In this document: one piece after another, positions 45,033-53,437 of the stretch | Numbering within the stretch: the stretch's first letter is position 1 | Layout: the number at the start of each line of letters is the position of its first letter | DNA from: Pseudomonas sp. PD9R | GTDB taxonomy: Bacteria; Pseudomonadota; Gammaproteobacteria; Pseudomonadales; Pseudomonadaceae | Length of the DNA: 64,000 nt | Direction of reading: 5' to 3' | Assembly (NCBI RefSeq): GCF_019200975.1 | Contig: NZ_JAHTMR010000006.1 | Location: forward strand, 248,001-312,000 | Made by a program: the position numbers and the translations under genes | The notes under the pieces: model-generated | What the model was told of the DNA's origin: nothing | The model's input: only the letters and a program-made list of their open reading frames with translations | Databases searched by the model: none

Positions 45033-46244
45033 GTGAAGTTACTCATCGTTTCCCAATATTTCAGCCCTGAACACTTCATTATCAATGATATCGTTCGGGT
45101 ACTTGTCACCCAAGGGCATGAAGTGGTGGTGGCTACTGGTAAGCCCAACTATCCGGACGGGGAAATTTTTCCTGGTTATCGCGCTTGGGGTTGTCAGCGA
45201 GAACGGTATCTTGATTGCGTCGATGTTGTGAGAGTGCCGTTATGGCCGCGCGGCAAAGGCGGAGCTAAAAATATGGTTCTCAATTATTTGTCGTTTGTCA
45301 TTGCTGGGCTGGCTCTTTTCCCCTGGCTACTGAGAAAGCGAGAGTTTGATGCCATTTTGGTGTTCGCTCCGTCGCCTATCACCCAGGCAATACCCGCCAT
45401 CGCCCTCAAATGGTTGAAGAAGGCGCACCTTGCTTTGTGGATACAGGATCTGTGGCCAGAGAGTCTCGCGGCAACGGGGTTTGTGAAAAACCGATTTTTG
45501 TTGAAAGTGGTTGGCTCATTGGTCAGGTCGATCTACTCCGGCTGTGATCGATTGCTGGTTCAATCTCATGCGTTCATCGATCCTGTGGCTCACTACGCCG
45601 CTCGAGATAAAATTGTTTATTACCCTAATTCAATAGATACCTTTTCACCCCGAGCCGATGTGCCAATTCCGCATGAGCTGTCCTCGGTACTTGAGCAGAA
45701 TTTTTGCGTGGTATTTGCTGGCAATCTTGGCACGGCCCAAGCTTTGGACACCCTGTTGCAAGTGGCAATTCAACTGCGTGATGAGGGTGATATCCGTTTG
45801 GTGCTTATTGGCAGCGGTAGTCGCTTGGATTGGCTCAAGGCGCAGAAACAGGCTCACGGTCTGGATAATCTGATTTTGCCAGGTCGCTTTCCCGCTGAAG
45901 CGATGCCGGGTATTTTTTCGCGCTCCGCCGCGCTACTGGTTTCGCTCAATGATGAGCGTATTTTCAGCCAAACCATTCCGAGCAAAATTCAAGCTTATCT
46001 GGCGGCAGGAAGGCCGATCATTGCCTGTTTGAACGGTGAGGGGGCTCGCATTGTCCTAGAAGCTCGTGCGGGGCTTTCCTCACCGGCTGAACAGGTGTCG
46101 CCGTTAGTGGCTGCTATCCGTGAGATGCACAGTCTGGATGAAGTCGAAAGAGAAACGATGGGGCGATCTGGCCGAGCCTATTTTGAACAGCATTTCGACA
46201 TGGGTAACCAAGTTCGACGCCTGATAGATCTACTTCAACGCTAA
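45033..46244 (+). CDS. wbuB: Family 4 glycosyltransferase, WbuB-like
   Basis: 403 residues from GTG 45033. YFSPEHFIINDIVRVLVTQG and VVATGKPNYPDGEIFPGYRA are typical of WbuB-like transferases, which in other O-antigen clusters accompany fnlABC genes and transfer L-FucNAc or a related L-6-deoxy-HexNAc. LWIQDLWPES and the C-terminal EARAGL are further marks. The fnlA/fnlC-type genes lie downstream, which fits a role with that sugar. Confidence 0.85.
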   Translation: MKLLIVSQYFSPEHFIINDIVRVLVTQGHEVVVATGKPNYPDGEIFPGYRAWGCQRERYLDCVDVVRVPLWPRGKGGAKNMVLNYLSFVIAGLALFPWLLRKREFDAILVFAPSPITQAIPAIALKWLKKAHLALWIQDLWPESLAATGFVKNRFLLKVVGSLVRSIYSGCDRLLVQSHAFIDPVAHYAARDKIVYYPNSIDTFSPRADVPIPHELSSVLEQNFCVVFAGNLGTAQALDTLLQVAIQLRDEGDIRLVLIGSGSRLDWLKAQKQAHGLDNLILPGRFPAEAMPGIFSRSAALLVSLNDERIFSQTIPSKIQAYLAAGRPIIACLNGEGARIVLEARAGLSSPAEQVSPLVAAIREMHSLDEVERETMGRSGRAYFEQHFDMGNQVRRLIDLLQR

Positions 46245-46294
46245 GAAGACGAGTGTTGTTTTGCCACAGACTTATATTTTGGTACCAGGCCCTT

Positions 46295-46714
46295 GTGAAA
46301 AAATTATTCATTTTTCCTGATGTGTTCATGGCCAATATTTTCGCCATGATCCTAATCATGATTGGCTTGAGTCTGTTCGGCAGGCCGGAATTAGCTTGGG
46401 ACTTCGGTATTGTCTACGCCGCTACTGTAGCTCTCTTTTACTCATTTTCCGGTAATGCCAGGAGCATCTTCCTAGCCGGAAATAGGCAGGTAGACAGCGC
46501 CTATATCCTGCGATCGCGCTGTTTTATAGTACTGCCGCTCTGTGTTTTAAATTTTGTGCTTCTCGTCTTCCTCAACAGAGCATTTGATCTGCTGAGCACA
46601 CGCACAGCGCTAGTTCGTCGAGGCGCAAGAGTGCAGGCTAAAGGGAAGGTTGGGCATGCGGTCGTGCCTGCTTTGATCACTATTTTGATATGTGATATGA
46701 ATGTGCGGCTTTGA
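46295..46714 (+). pseudogene. Truncated duplicate of the 5' end of the Wzx-Wzy-like gene
   Basis: The frame from GTG 46295 (KKLFIFPDVFMANIFAMI) matches the first ~92 residues of the 837-aa protein that starts at 46779 (KNLFIFPAAFMANTFAMM), including LIMIGLSLFGRP and ALFYSFSGNARSI. Similarity ends near 46570; the rest (to 139 residues) is unrelated, basic and probably out of the original frame. Base differences are numerous, so the duplication is not recent, or the sequence came from a relative's cluster. It is unlikely to make a working protein. Confidence 0.8.
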
Positions 46715-46778
46715 CGCTTGGATGACCTACGCTGAGTTGAAAAAACTCAGGATACTCTCGAATTCAGGTGCCTGACAT

Positions 46779-49292
46779 TTGAAAAATCTATTCATTTTTC
46801 CTGCCGCATTCATGGCCAACACCTTCGCCATGATGCTGATCATGATTGGCTTGAGCCTATTTGGCAGGCCGGACCTGGCTGCGGACTTCGGTATTGTCCA
46901 CGGTGCTACGGTGGCGCTTTTTTACTCGTTTTCCGGTAATGCCCGAAGCATCATTCTGGCCAGAACGAGGGTCGTAGACAGCGCTTACATTTTGCGCTTG
47001 CGTTGTTTATTGGTAATTCCTCTCGGTGCTTTGGCCTTTGTGCTCAGTATCGGGTTGGTGGCTTCAGGTTGGCTGTTTGTCCTGTTGTTGATTGTGCGCC
47101 GCGCGTGTGAATGGTTGGCGGAAGTCTTTCTCAGCGAGCAGGAGCACGATCATCAGTCTACGCAGGCGGTACGTTTTTTTCTTACCCAGGGCGTAGCAAG
47201 CCTCTTGGTGTTGTTGGCGCTTTCTTTTGATAGCACCGTTGGCCTCTGGGTGCTGGCTGTATGGGCCGTTACGCCGCTTTGTTGGTGCATTCGTCCTCAG
47301 ATGTTCGCGGCGGCATTCAAAAAAACTCCTCATGGGAAGAAGTATTTAAAACTACTGTTGCCGCATTTTGGTTCGACGGCAGCGATCGGTGTTTCAGTCT
47401 ACGTGTTCAGGCTTTTTATTGTTCTTCTGGTTGGAAGGCATATGGCCGGTGACCTTTTCTCGGCCTTCGCTCTCGGGGGCATACTCGGGGCGGTATTTAC
47501 CCAGGCGTTGGGGCCAACCTTGGTGCGTAACGAGAGCAATTCCGGACGTTCGAGTCCTTTGGTGCGGTGGGTAAACCTGATCGTTGGGGGCTCACTATTA
47601 GTGGGGGTACTGGTTGCTGCGATGGCGCTACTGCGGCCGGAATTACTGCTGTGGACCGGAAAGGGAGGATTGTTTTGGTTGGCGGTAGGTTGCTCGCTTA
47701 CGGGGGGGGCAATCATGGTTAAAGCTCAACGAGTACGGTTACGCTTACTGCAAAATAGCGAAAGTCAGGATGCTTTTGGTTCTGATATGCTAGCCAATAT
47801 CTTGCTTATCGGTTGTATCCCGTTTCTTTTTTACGGCCTGGGAGCCACCTCGTTGGCTGGGCTTTACTTGTTGGGGGCTATATTGTCGTTAGTATTCTAC
47901 GTAAGCGAAAAGGACGGTCTTTTCAGTGCCAAAGTGTTAAAAACGGCGGGGCGATGGATTTTGCCAGGTTTAGCATTTGTATTGTTTATTCCTTTGTTTT
48001 TCCAGTTGTCTGGCGGGATTTATCAAGGGGAACACCCTTATTTTTCCAGTGAAGGAAAGCTGGCATTATTGCCTATTCCGGTTTCAGTGCTGGCATGTTA
48101 TGCAGGCATTGTCATTTTGGGTGGTTACACAAAAGCTCGCTTGTCGCTGATTACCGTATTTTTTCTGTTTATGGGGATGTTATTTACAAGCTTGCTGTTG
48201 GCAGCAGAGTCCGGTATCGAAACGCAATCAAAGTTGATTTTGCTTGTTCAGTATATTCTCCCTGTGTTTGCGCTTGTGCTTGGGCAGCAATATGGCATGG
48301 AGAAGGGCGCTATTTCAAAGATGGCTAAAGTGTGGTTTTTCATTCTTTTGATTTTCGTGCCGTTAGAAACTATATCGACGATGGCAAAAAATATCGGAAT
48401 TTTGTCTCCGTCCGTGTACTTGTTTAGCATTTATCAGCACTTGCAATATGTGCCAGTTATTTTTGCCGGCGGGTATGTCATTGCATTGTTTGCTCTGTCC
48501 GAGGAGGCGGGTTATCGGAAGGGGTTGTTGCTGTTGTCAGTTATCATTGGGATGTATGCAGCCTTCGCGTTTTCTATGCTTGCGTACGCTTTGATTGTGA
48601 CGGGAGTGCTGGTTTTCTTTATTCGCAGCTTGCTATTAAGAAAAGGCATTTGGCATGGTGCGTCGATGGTGCTAATGGTGGGTCTGGGTATCGCCATGAG
48701 TCTTGCCTTTGTCAATGGTGCATTCTTGCGGGCGAAGTTCGGCATCGATCTGTCGTTCGTTTCTAGCATTCCCGGTGTTTCTGGCGTTGCTAATATTTTT
48801 GGTGTCCACATATCGGCGAAGGAAATTACAGAGGCGCCTACAGTTCTAAATAACCGTGATGAACGACTGGTATATTGGCATTTCTATCTCTCCCAGATCT
48901 TCGACAGTTTCAGCTCGTTTTGGCTAGGTCATGCGGGCGCTCCGGATAGAACCAAGTTTCCGAGCGCGCATAATTATTATCTCGATTTTATCTATAATTT
49001 TGGCTTTCTAGCGGTTTTACCGCTTTTAGGATTAGTAGCGTTTACAGTGTGGAATGCGGTGCGTAACACTTTCCGTATCTGGGCGTCCTCTGAGGTGCTC
49101 GGTGTGCTGGGTGTGGTTCTGTTTTTTGTGCTTGCGGACAACATGTTGAAGGTAGGCATGCGCCAGCCTTATCCTGGAATAATAACGTTTTTTCTCTGGG
49201 GTATTATTCTTACGGTTCTTTCCCAGTACAGGAGTGGGAAGGCAGAAAGTGAGAATGATGGAGTATTAGTTGATAGAAAAAATGAAGAATAA
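46779..49292 (+). CDS. Fused flippase-like / O-antigen polymerase-ligase-like membrane protein
   Basis: 837 residues from TTG 46779. The first ~400 are a polytopic domain resembling Wzx/MOP flippases (FMANTFAMMLIMIGLSLFGR, GATVALFYSFSGNAR, FRLFIVLLVGRHMAG). The last ~420 form a second polytopic domain with a large periplasmic loop and SAHNYYLDFIYNFG (729-742), the HNxYL motif of Wzy/WaaL proteins. No stop or shift interrupts the frame. No other Wzy is in the cluster, so the C-terminal half is the best polymerase candidate. The domain calls rest on motifs and membrane pattern, not on a search. Confidence 0.75.
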   Translation: MKNLFIFPAAFMANTFAMMLIMIGLSLFGRPDLAADFGIVHGATVALFYSFSGNARSIILARTRVVDSAYILRLRCLLVIPLGALAFVLSIGLVASGWLFVLLLIVRRACEWLAEVFLSEQEHDHQSTQAVRFFLTQGVASLLVLLALSFDSTVGLWVLAVWAVTPLCWCIRPQMFAAAFKKTPHGKKYLKLLLPHFGSTAAIGVSVYVFRLFIVLLVGRHMAGDLFSAFALGGILGAVFTQALGPTLVRNESNSGRSSPLVRWVNLIVGGSLLVGVLVAAMALLRPELLLWTGKGGLFWLAVGCSLTGGAIMVKAQRVRLRLLQNSESQDAFGSDMLANILLIGCIPFLFYGLGATSLAGLYLLGAILSLVFYVSEKDGLFSAKVLKTAGRWILPGLAFVLFIPLFFQLSGGIYQGEHPYFSSEGKLALLPIPVSVLACYAGIVILGGYTKARLSLITVFFLFMGMLFTSLLLAAESGIETQSKLILLVQYILPVFALVLGQQYGMEKGAISKMAKVWFFILLIFVPLETISTMAKNIGILSPSVYLFSIYQHLQYVPVIFAGGYVIALFALSEEAGYRKGLLLLSVIIGMYAAFAFSMLAYALIVTGVLVFFIRSLLLRKGIWHGASMVLMVGLGIAMSLAFVNGAFLRAKFGIDLSFVSSIPGVSGVANIFGVHISAKEITEAPTVLNNRDERLVYWHFYLSQIFDSFSSFWLGHAGAPDRTKFPSAHNYYLDFIYNFGFLAVLPLLGLVAFTVWNAVRNTFRIWASSEVLGVLGVVLFFVLADNMLKVGMRQPYPGIITFFLWGIILTVLSQYRSGKAESENDGVLVDRKNEE

Positions 49293-49409
49293 AGTGTTTG
49301 ATCGTCCTCCCAGGTGTTGCCGTGGGGATTCTCGACTATAGGCGCTCTCGATTCGCTTCCTGAGTCGATGTATATTTGTTTGACTGTGTAAAATATTCTG
49401 AGAGTTCGC

Positions 49410-50267
49410 ATGAAAATTTTGGTGCTGGGTATCACTGGCATGCTGGGCAGTGCGGTCTTCAGGACATTCAGCTCTGATCCAGAGCATGAGGTCTGGGGGA
49501 CATTGCGCAGCTCGGCGGGGAAGAGGAACTTCCCCGAAGCAAGCCGCGAGCGCTTGCTCTCTGGCGTTGATGTGCTGGATCAGGACGCGCTTGTGGCTGC
49601 GTTTACCCAGGTGCGTCCGGACGTGGTTATCAATTGTGTCGGCTTGATCAAGCAGCTGGCTGATGCCAAGGACCCGCTGACGGCGCTGCCGATCAACGCC
49701 ATGTTGCCGCACCGACTGGCGCGGCTCTGTGCGCTGAGCGGTGCGCGCCTGATCCAGGTCAGTACCGATTGCGTCTTCTCTGGCAGCAAAGGCGGCTATC
49801 TGGAAAGCGATCTTTCGGATGCCGAAGACCTGTATGGCAAGTCCAAGTACATTGGCGAGCTGCACGATCTACCGAATGCAATCACTCTGCGAACCTCGAT
49901 CATCGGGCACGAGTTGGGTTCCAGTTACTCTCTGGTGGACTGGTTTCTGGCTCAGGAGGGGAGTGTGCGCGGTTTTTCCGAAGCTATCTTCTCCGGTTTG
50001 CCCACCGTTGAGCTGGCTCGGGTGATGAAAGACTTCGTCCTGCCGCACCCGGAGCTAAATGGCCTGTATCATGTCGCCGCAGAGCCGATAGCCAAGCTGG
50101 ACTTGTTGACCCTTATTGCCAATCAATATGGCAAGACTATCGAGATCCGCCCAGACGCCACATTGGTGATTGATCGCTCGCTCAACAGCGAACGCTTCAC
50201 CCAGGCGACCGGGTACAAAGCCCCAATCTGGCCTCAGCTTATTGAGCTGATGCACGCCACTCGCTAA
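49410..50267 (+). CDS. RmlD-like 4-keto-sugar reductase (WbvR-like SDR)
   Basis: 285 residues. KILVLGITGMLGSAVF (2-17) is the NAD(P) site; VSTDCVFSGSKGGYLES and LYGKSKYIGE (YxxxK) are RmlD-type active-site blocks. It precedes fnlA- and fnlC-type genes. In L-FucNAc synthesis the reductase FnlB/CapF carries an extra cupin domain; this one lacks it, as WbvR does in UDP-L-RhaNAc/UDP-L-QuiNAc synthesis. So L-QuiNAc is the likelier product of the set. Confidence 0.82.
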   Translation: MKILVLGITGMLGSAVFRTFSSDPEHEVWGTLRSSAGKRNFPEASRERLLSGVDVLDQDALVAAFTQVRPDVVINCVGLIKQLADAKDPLTALPINAMLPHRLARLCALSGARLIQVSTDCVFSGSKGGYLESDLSDAEDLYGKSKYIGELHDLPNAITLRTSIIGHELGSSYSLVDWFLAQEGSVRGFSEAIFSGLPTVELARVMKDFVLPHPELNGLYHVAAEPIAKLDLLTLIANQYGKTIEIRPDATLVIDRSLNSERFTQATGYKAPIWPQLIELMHATR

Positions 50268-50285
50268 CGAATTCGGAAGGTTTAC

Positions 50286-51296
50286 ATGTTCGACGACAAG
50301 GTATTGATGATCACCGGTGGTACCGGTTCTTTCGGCCATACGGTCCTCAAGCGTTTTCTCAATACCGCTGTGCGCGAGATTCGCATTTTCAGTCGTGACG
50401 AGAAGAAGCAGGAAGACATGCGCATTGCCTTGGCCAATGACAAGGTCAAGTTCTACATCGGCGATGTTCGAGATTACGACAGCTTGGCCCAGGCCATGGT
50501 CGGTGTGGATTACATCTTCCACGCCGCGGCCTTGAAGCAGGTTCCATCCTGCGAGTTCTATCCAATGGAAGCGGTGCGCACCAACGTACTCGGCACCGAG
50601 AACGTACTGAACGCCGCCATCGCCAGCGGTGTTAAGCGGGTTGTGGTGTTGAGCACTGACAAAGCGGTCTATCCGATCAACGCCATGGGCATCTCCAAGG
50701 CGATGGCCGAGAAGTTGATGGTGGCCAAGTCGCGCATGATCCCGACCACGGGCCCGGTTATCTGTGCGACGCGTTATGGCAACGTCATGGCCTCGCGTGG
50801 CTCGGTGATTCCGTTGTTCGTCGATCAACTTTACAAAGGTGAAGTGCTGACGGTTACAGACCCGGAAATGACCCGCTTCCTCATGTCGCTTGAAGACTCG
50901 GTCGATCTGGTTCTGCACGCTTTCGAGCATGGTCAGCAAGGTGATTTGTTCATCCAGAAAGCCCCGGCCTCTACCGTCGGCGACCTGGCCGAGGCGCTCA
51001 AGCAGCTGTTCGGCAAAACCAACGAGGTCAAGGTCATCGGTACTCGCCACGGCGAAAAACTCTACGAATCGCTGGTGTCCCGCGAAGAAATGGCCAAGGC
51101 CGAGGACATGGGGCGTTACTACCGGATTCCGGCGGATAACCGTGACCTGAACTACAAGAAGTACTTTGTCGAAGGTGAACAGCGGATCTCCGAGCTGGAC
51201 GATTACACCTCCCACAACACGACACGCCTGGACGTATCGGGGATCAAGGAGCTTCTGCTCAAGCTCGACTACATCAAGGAGCAGCTCAATGCTTAA
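50286..51296 (+). CDS. wbjB: UDP-GlcNAc 4,6-dehydratase/5-epimerase (WbjB/FnlA/CapE type)
   Basis: 336 residues. VLMITGGTGSFGHTVLKRFL gives the NAD site (GGTGSFG 11-17); FSRDEKKQEDMR, AAALKQVPSCEFYP and STDKAVYPINAMGISKAMAE (Met in place of the usual Tyr before xxxK) are family marks. It converts UDP-GlcNAc to a UDP-4-keto-6-deoxy-L-sugar. Starts 18 nt after the reductase gene and overlaps the next gene by 8 nt. Confidence 0.93.
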   Translation: MFDDKVLMITGGTGSFGHTVLKRFLNTAVREIRIFSRDEKKQEDMRIALANDKVKFYIGDVRDYDSLAQAMVGVDYIFHAAALKQVPSCEFYPMEAVRTNVLGTENVLNAAIASGVKRVVVLSTDKAVYPINAMGISKAMAEKLMVAKSRMIPTTGPVICATRYGNVMASRGSVIPLFVDQLYKGEVLTVTDPEMTRFLMSLEDSVDLVLHAFEHGQQGDLFIQKAPASTVGDLAEALKQLFGKTNEVKVIGTRHGEKLYESLVSREEMAKAEDMGRYYRIPADNRDLNYKKYFVEGEQRISELDDYTSHNTTRLDVSGIKELLLKLDYIKEQLNA

Positions 51297-52416
51297 GGTC
51301 ATGACGCTGGTTGGCACGCGTCCCGAGCTGATCAAGATGAGCCGTGTTATCGCTGAACTGGATCGCCAGGTCGATCATGTCCTGGTGCACTCCGGGCAGA
51401 ACTACGATTACGAACTCAATCAGGTGTTTTTCGACGACCTGGAGATCCGCAAGCCGGATCACTTCCTCGGTGCTGCCGGCGATACCGCCGCCAAGACCAT
51501 CGCCGAAGTCATCGCCAAGTCGGATGAAATCTTCGAGCTGGAAAAGCCTGATGCATTGCTGCTGTATGGCGACACCAATACCTGCCTGGCGGTGATTTCC
51601 GCCAAGCGTCGCAAGATCCCGGTGTTTCATATGGAGGCGGGTAACCGCTGCTTCGATCAGCGTGTGCCTGAAGAACTGAACCGCAAGGTGCTGGACCACC
51701 TCAGTGACATCAACATGGTGCTCACCGAGCATGCTCGCCGTTACCTGATTGCCGAGGGTATTCGCCCGGAAACAATCATCAAAACCGGCTCGCACATGCA
51801 GGAAGTCCTCGACTACTACATGCCGAAGATCGAGCAGTCCGATGTGCTGGCGCGCAGTGGCCTGGAGCAGGACAAGTTCTTTATTGTCAGCGCCCATCGT
51901 GAAGAAAACGTCGATACGCCGGACAATCTGCGCGATCTGCTGGATACCCTGCGGGCCCTGGCTGATCACTATGGTTTTCCAGTGATCGTGTCGACTCATC
52001 CTCGTACGCGCAAACGTCTCGAAGCCTTGGGTGAATCGCTTGATCACCCGTTGATCCGCTTCGTTAAGCCGTTTGGTCTGCTGGATTACATCAAGCTGCA
52101 AATGTCGGCGTTCTGCGTGCTTTCCGATAGCGGCACCATCACCGAAGAAGCTTCGCTGCTGAATCTGCCTGCCGTCACCCTGCGCAATGCCCATGAGCGT
52201 CCAGAAGGGATGGATGAAGGCACGCTGATCATGAGCGGCCTGAAGCGCGGTTCCGTGATGGATGCGGTGCGTGTGATCACCAGCCAGCATTCTCGCGAGC
52301 AGCGCAAAGTGCCACTGGTGCCTGACTATAAAGGTGGGCCGGTGTCGTTGCAGGTGGTTCGTGTGGTGCTGAGTTATACCGACTACATCAATCGCACGGT
52401 GTGGAGCAAGGCTTGA
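51289..52416 (+). CDS. wbjD: UDP-N-acetylglucosamine 2-epimerase-like enzyme (WbjD/FnlC/WbvD type)
   Basis: 375 residues from ATG 51289. KVMTLVGTRPELIKMSRVIA, LVHSGQNYDYELNQVFF, HMEAGNRCFDQRVPEELNR and SDSGTITEEASLL match the non-hydrolysing 2-epimerase fold of the FnlC branch. It performs the last C2 epimerisation to UDP-L-FucNAc or UDP-L-QuiNAc. Overlaps wbjB by 8 nt, so the pair is coupled. Confidence 0.93.
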   Translation: MLKVMTLVGTRPELIKMSRVIAELDRQVDHVLVHSGQNYDYELNQVFFDDLEIRKPDHFLGAAGDTAAKTIAEVIAKSDEIFELEKPDALLLYGDTNTCLAVISAKRRKIPVFHMEAGNRCFDQRVPEELNRKVLDHLSDINMVLTEHARRYLIAEGIRPETIIKTGSHMQEVLDYYMPKIEQSDVLARSGLEQDKFFIVSAHREENVDTPDNLRDLLDTLRALADHYGFPVIVSTHPRTRKRLEALGESLDHPLIRFVKPFGLLDYIKLQMSAFCVLSDSGTITEEASLLNLPAVTLRNAHERPEGMDEGTLIMSGLKRGSVMDAVRVITSQHSREQRKVPLVPDYKGGPVSLQVVRVVLSYTDYINRTVWSKA

Positions 52417-52423
52417 GCCCACT

Positions 52424-53386
52424 ATGATGCGAGTCCTTTTAACGGGGGCCAGCGGTTTTGTCGGGGCTGCGGTCCAGGCTAATCTGCTGGCAGATCAGCG
52501 GTTTTCGCTGCGCTCAGTCTATCGACGGGTACCGACGCAGGTGCCGATCGGCCTGGAGGTCAGTCAGGTGCCCGGACTTGAGCCGGACACCGACTGGCAA
52601 GTGCCGCTTGAGAACGTCGAGGTGGTGATTCACTCTGCCGCCCGCGTTCATGTCATGAACGAGAACGAAGCCGATCCACTGGCCGCTTTTCGGCGTGCCA
52701 ATGTGCAGGGGACGTTACGTCTGGCGGAGCAGGCAGCCCAGGCCGGGGTTCGTCGATTCATCTACCTGAGTTCAATCAAGGTCAACGGTGAAGGCACGCT
52801 GCCCGGCCACCCTTATACGGCCGATGACCAGCCCGCCCCTCTGGATCCCTATGGCGTCTCCAAGCTGGAGGCCGAGCAGGCATTGCAGGCCCTGGCGGCG
52901 AAAACCGGCATGGAAGTGGTGATTATTCGCCCGGTACTGGTTTATGGCCCTGGGGTGAAGGCCAACTTTCGCAACATGATGGGTTGGCTCAATAAGGGTG
53001 TGCCATTGCCGTTGGGTGCCATTACCAACAAGCGCAGCCTGGTGGCATTGGACAATCTCGTCGACCTGGTAGTGACCTGCATCCAGCATCCCGGCGCGGC
53101 CAACCAGGTTTTCCTGGTCAGTGACGATGAGGACCTGTCCACCAGCGAACTGCTGCGGCGTATGGGCCGGGCTTTGGGTCGGCCGGCGCGACTGTTGCCA
53201 TTGCCGATGTGGCTGTTGAGCACCACTGCGCAACTGCTGGGGAAGAAGGCCTTGTCCCAGCGTCTCTGTGGATCGCTGCAGGTCGATATCCGGAAAACCA
53301 AAGCATTGCTCGACTGGACGCCGGCGATCGGTGTGGATGGTGCGTTGGCCAAGACCGCGAAAGACTTTCTGGAGCAGCGGGTGTGA
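52424..53386 (+). CDS. WbpV/WbpK-like UDP-4-keto-6-deoxy-HexNAc reductase (SDR)
   Basis: 320 residues from ATG 52424 (an ATG one codon later is equivalent). LLTGASGFVGAAVQ is the NAD site, HSAARVHVMNENE and YLSSIKVNGEGT follow, and DPYGVSKLEAEQAL has YxxxK. In Pseudomonas clusters this gene normally lies before wbpL-wbpM and, with WbpM, makes UDP-D-QuiNAc or UDP-D-FucNAc, the first sugar of the O-unit. Here the next gene is wbpM; wbpL is missing. Confidence 0.85.
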   Translation: MMRVLLTGASGFVGAAVQANLLADQRFSLRSVYRRVPTQVPIGLEVSQVPGLEPDTDWQVPLENVEVVIHSAARVHVMNENEADPLAAFRRANVQGTLRLAEQAAQAGVRRFIYLSSIKVNGEGTLPGHPYTADDQPAPLDPYGVSKLEAEQALQALAAKTGMEVVIIRPVLVYGPGVKANFRNMMGWLNKGVPLPLGAITNKRSLVALDNLVDLVVTCIQHPGAANQVFLVSDDEDLSTSELLRRMGRALGRPARLLPLPMWLLSTTAQLLGKKALSQRLCGSLQVDIRKTKALLDWTPAIGVDGALAKTAKDFLEQRV

Positions 53387-53437
53387 GAGGGAGCGTGTGG
53401 TTTGCTAACAGGAAGTCGAGCAAAGGAAAATCTTGTA

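Noticed and set aside
49293..49409. Internal promoter before the WbvR-like gene
   Set aside because: TTGACT and TAAAAT occur but are only a few bases apart; no properly spaced -35/-10 pair.
49266..49865. 199-codon minus-strand frame opposite the WbvR-like gene
   Set aside because: It lies across the start of a well-supported reductase and has no motif of its own.
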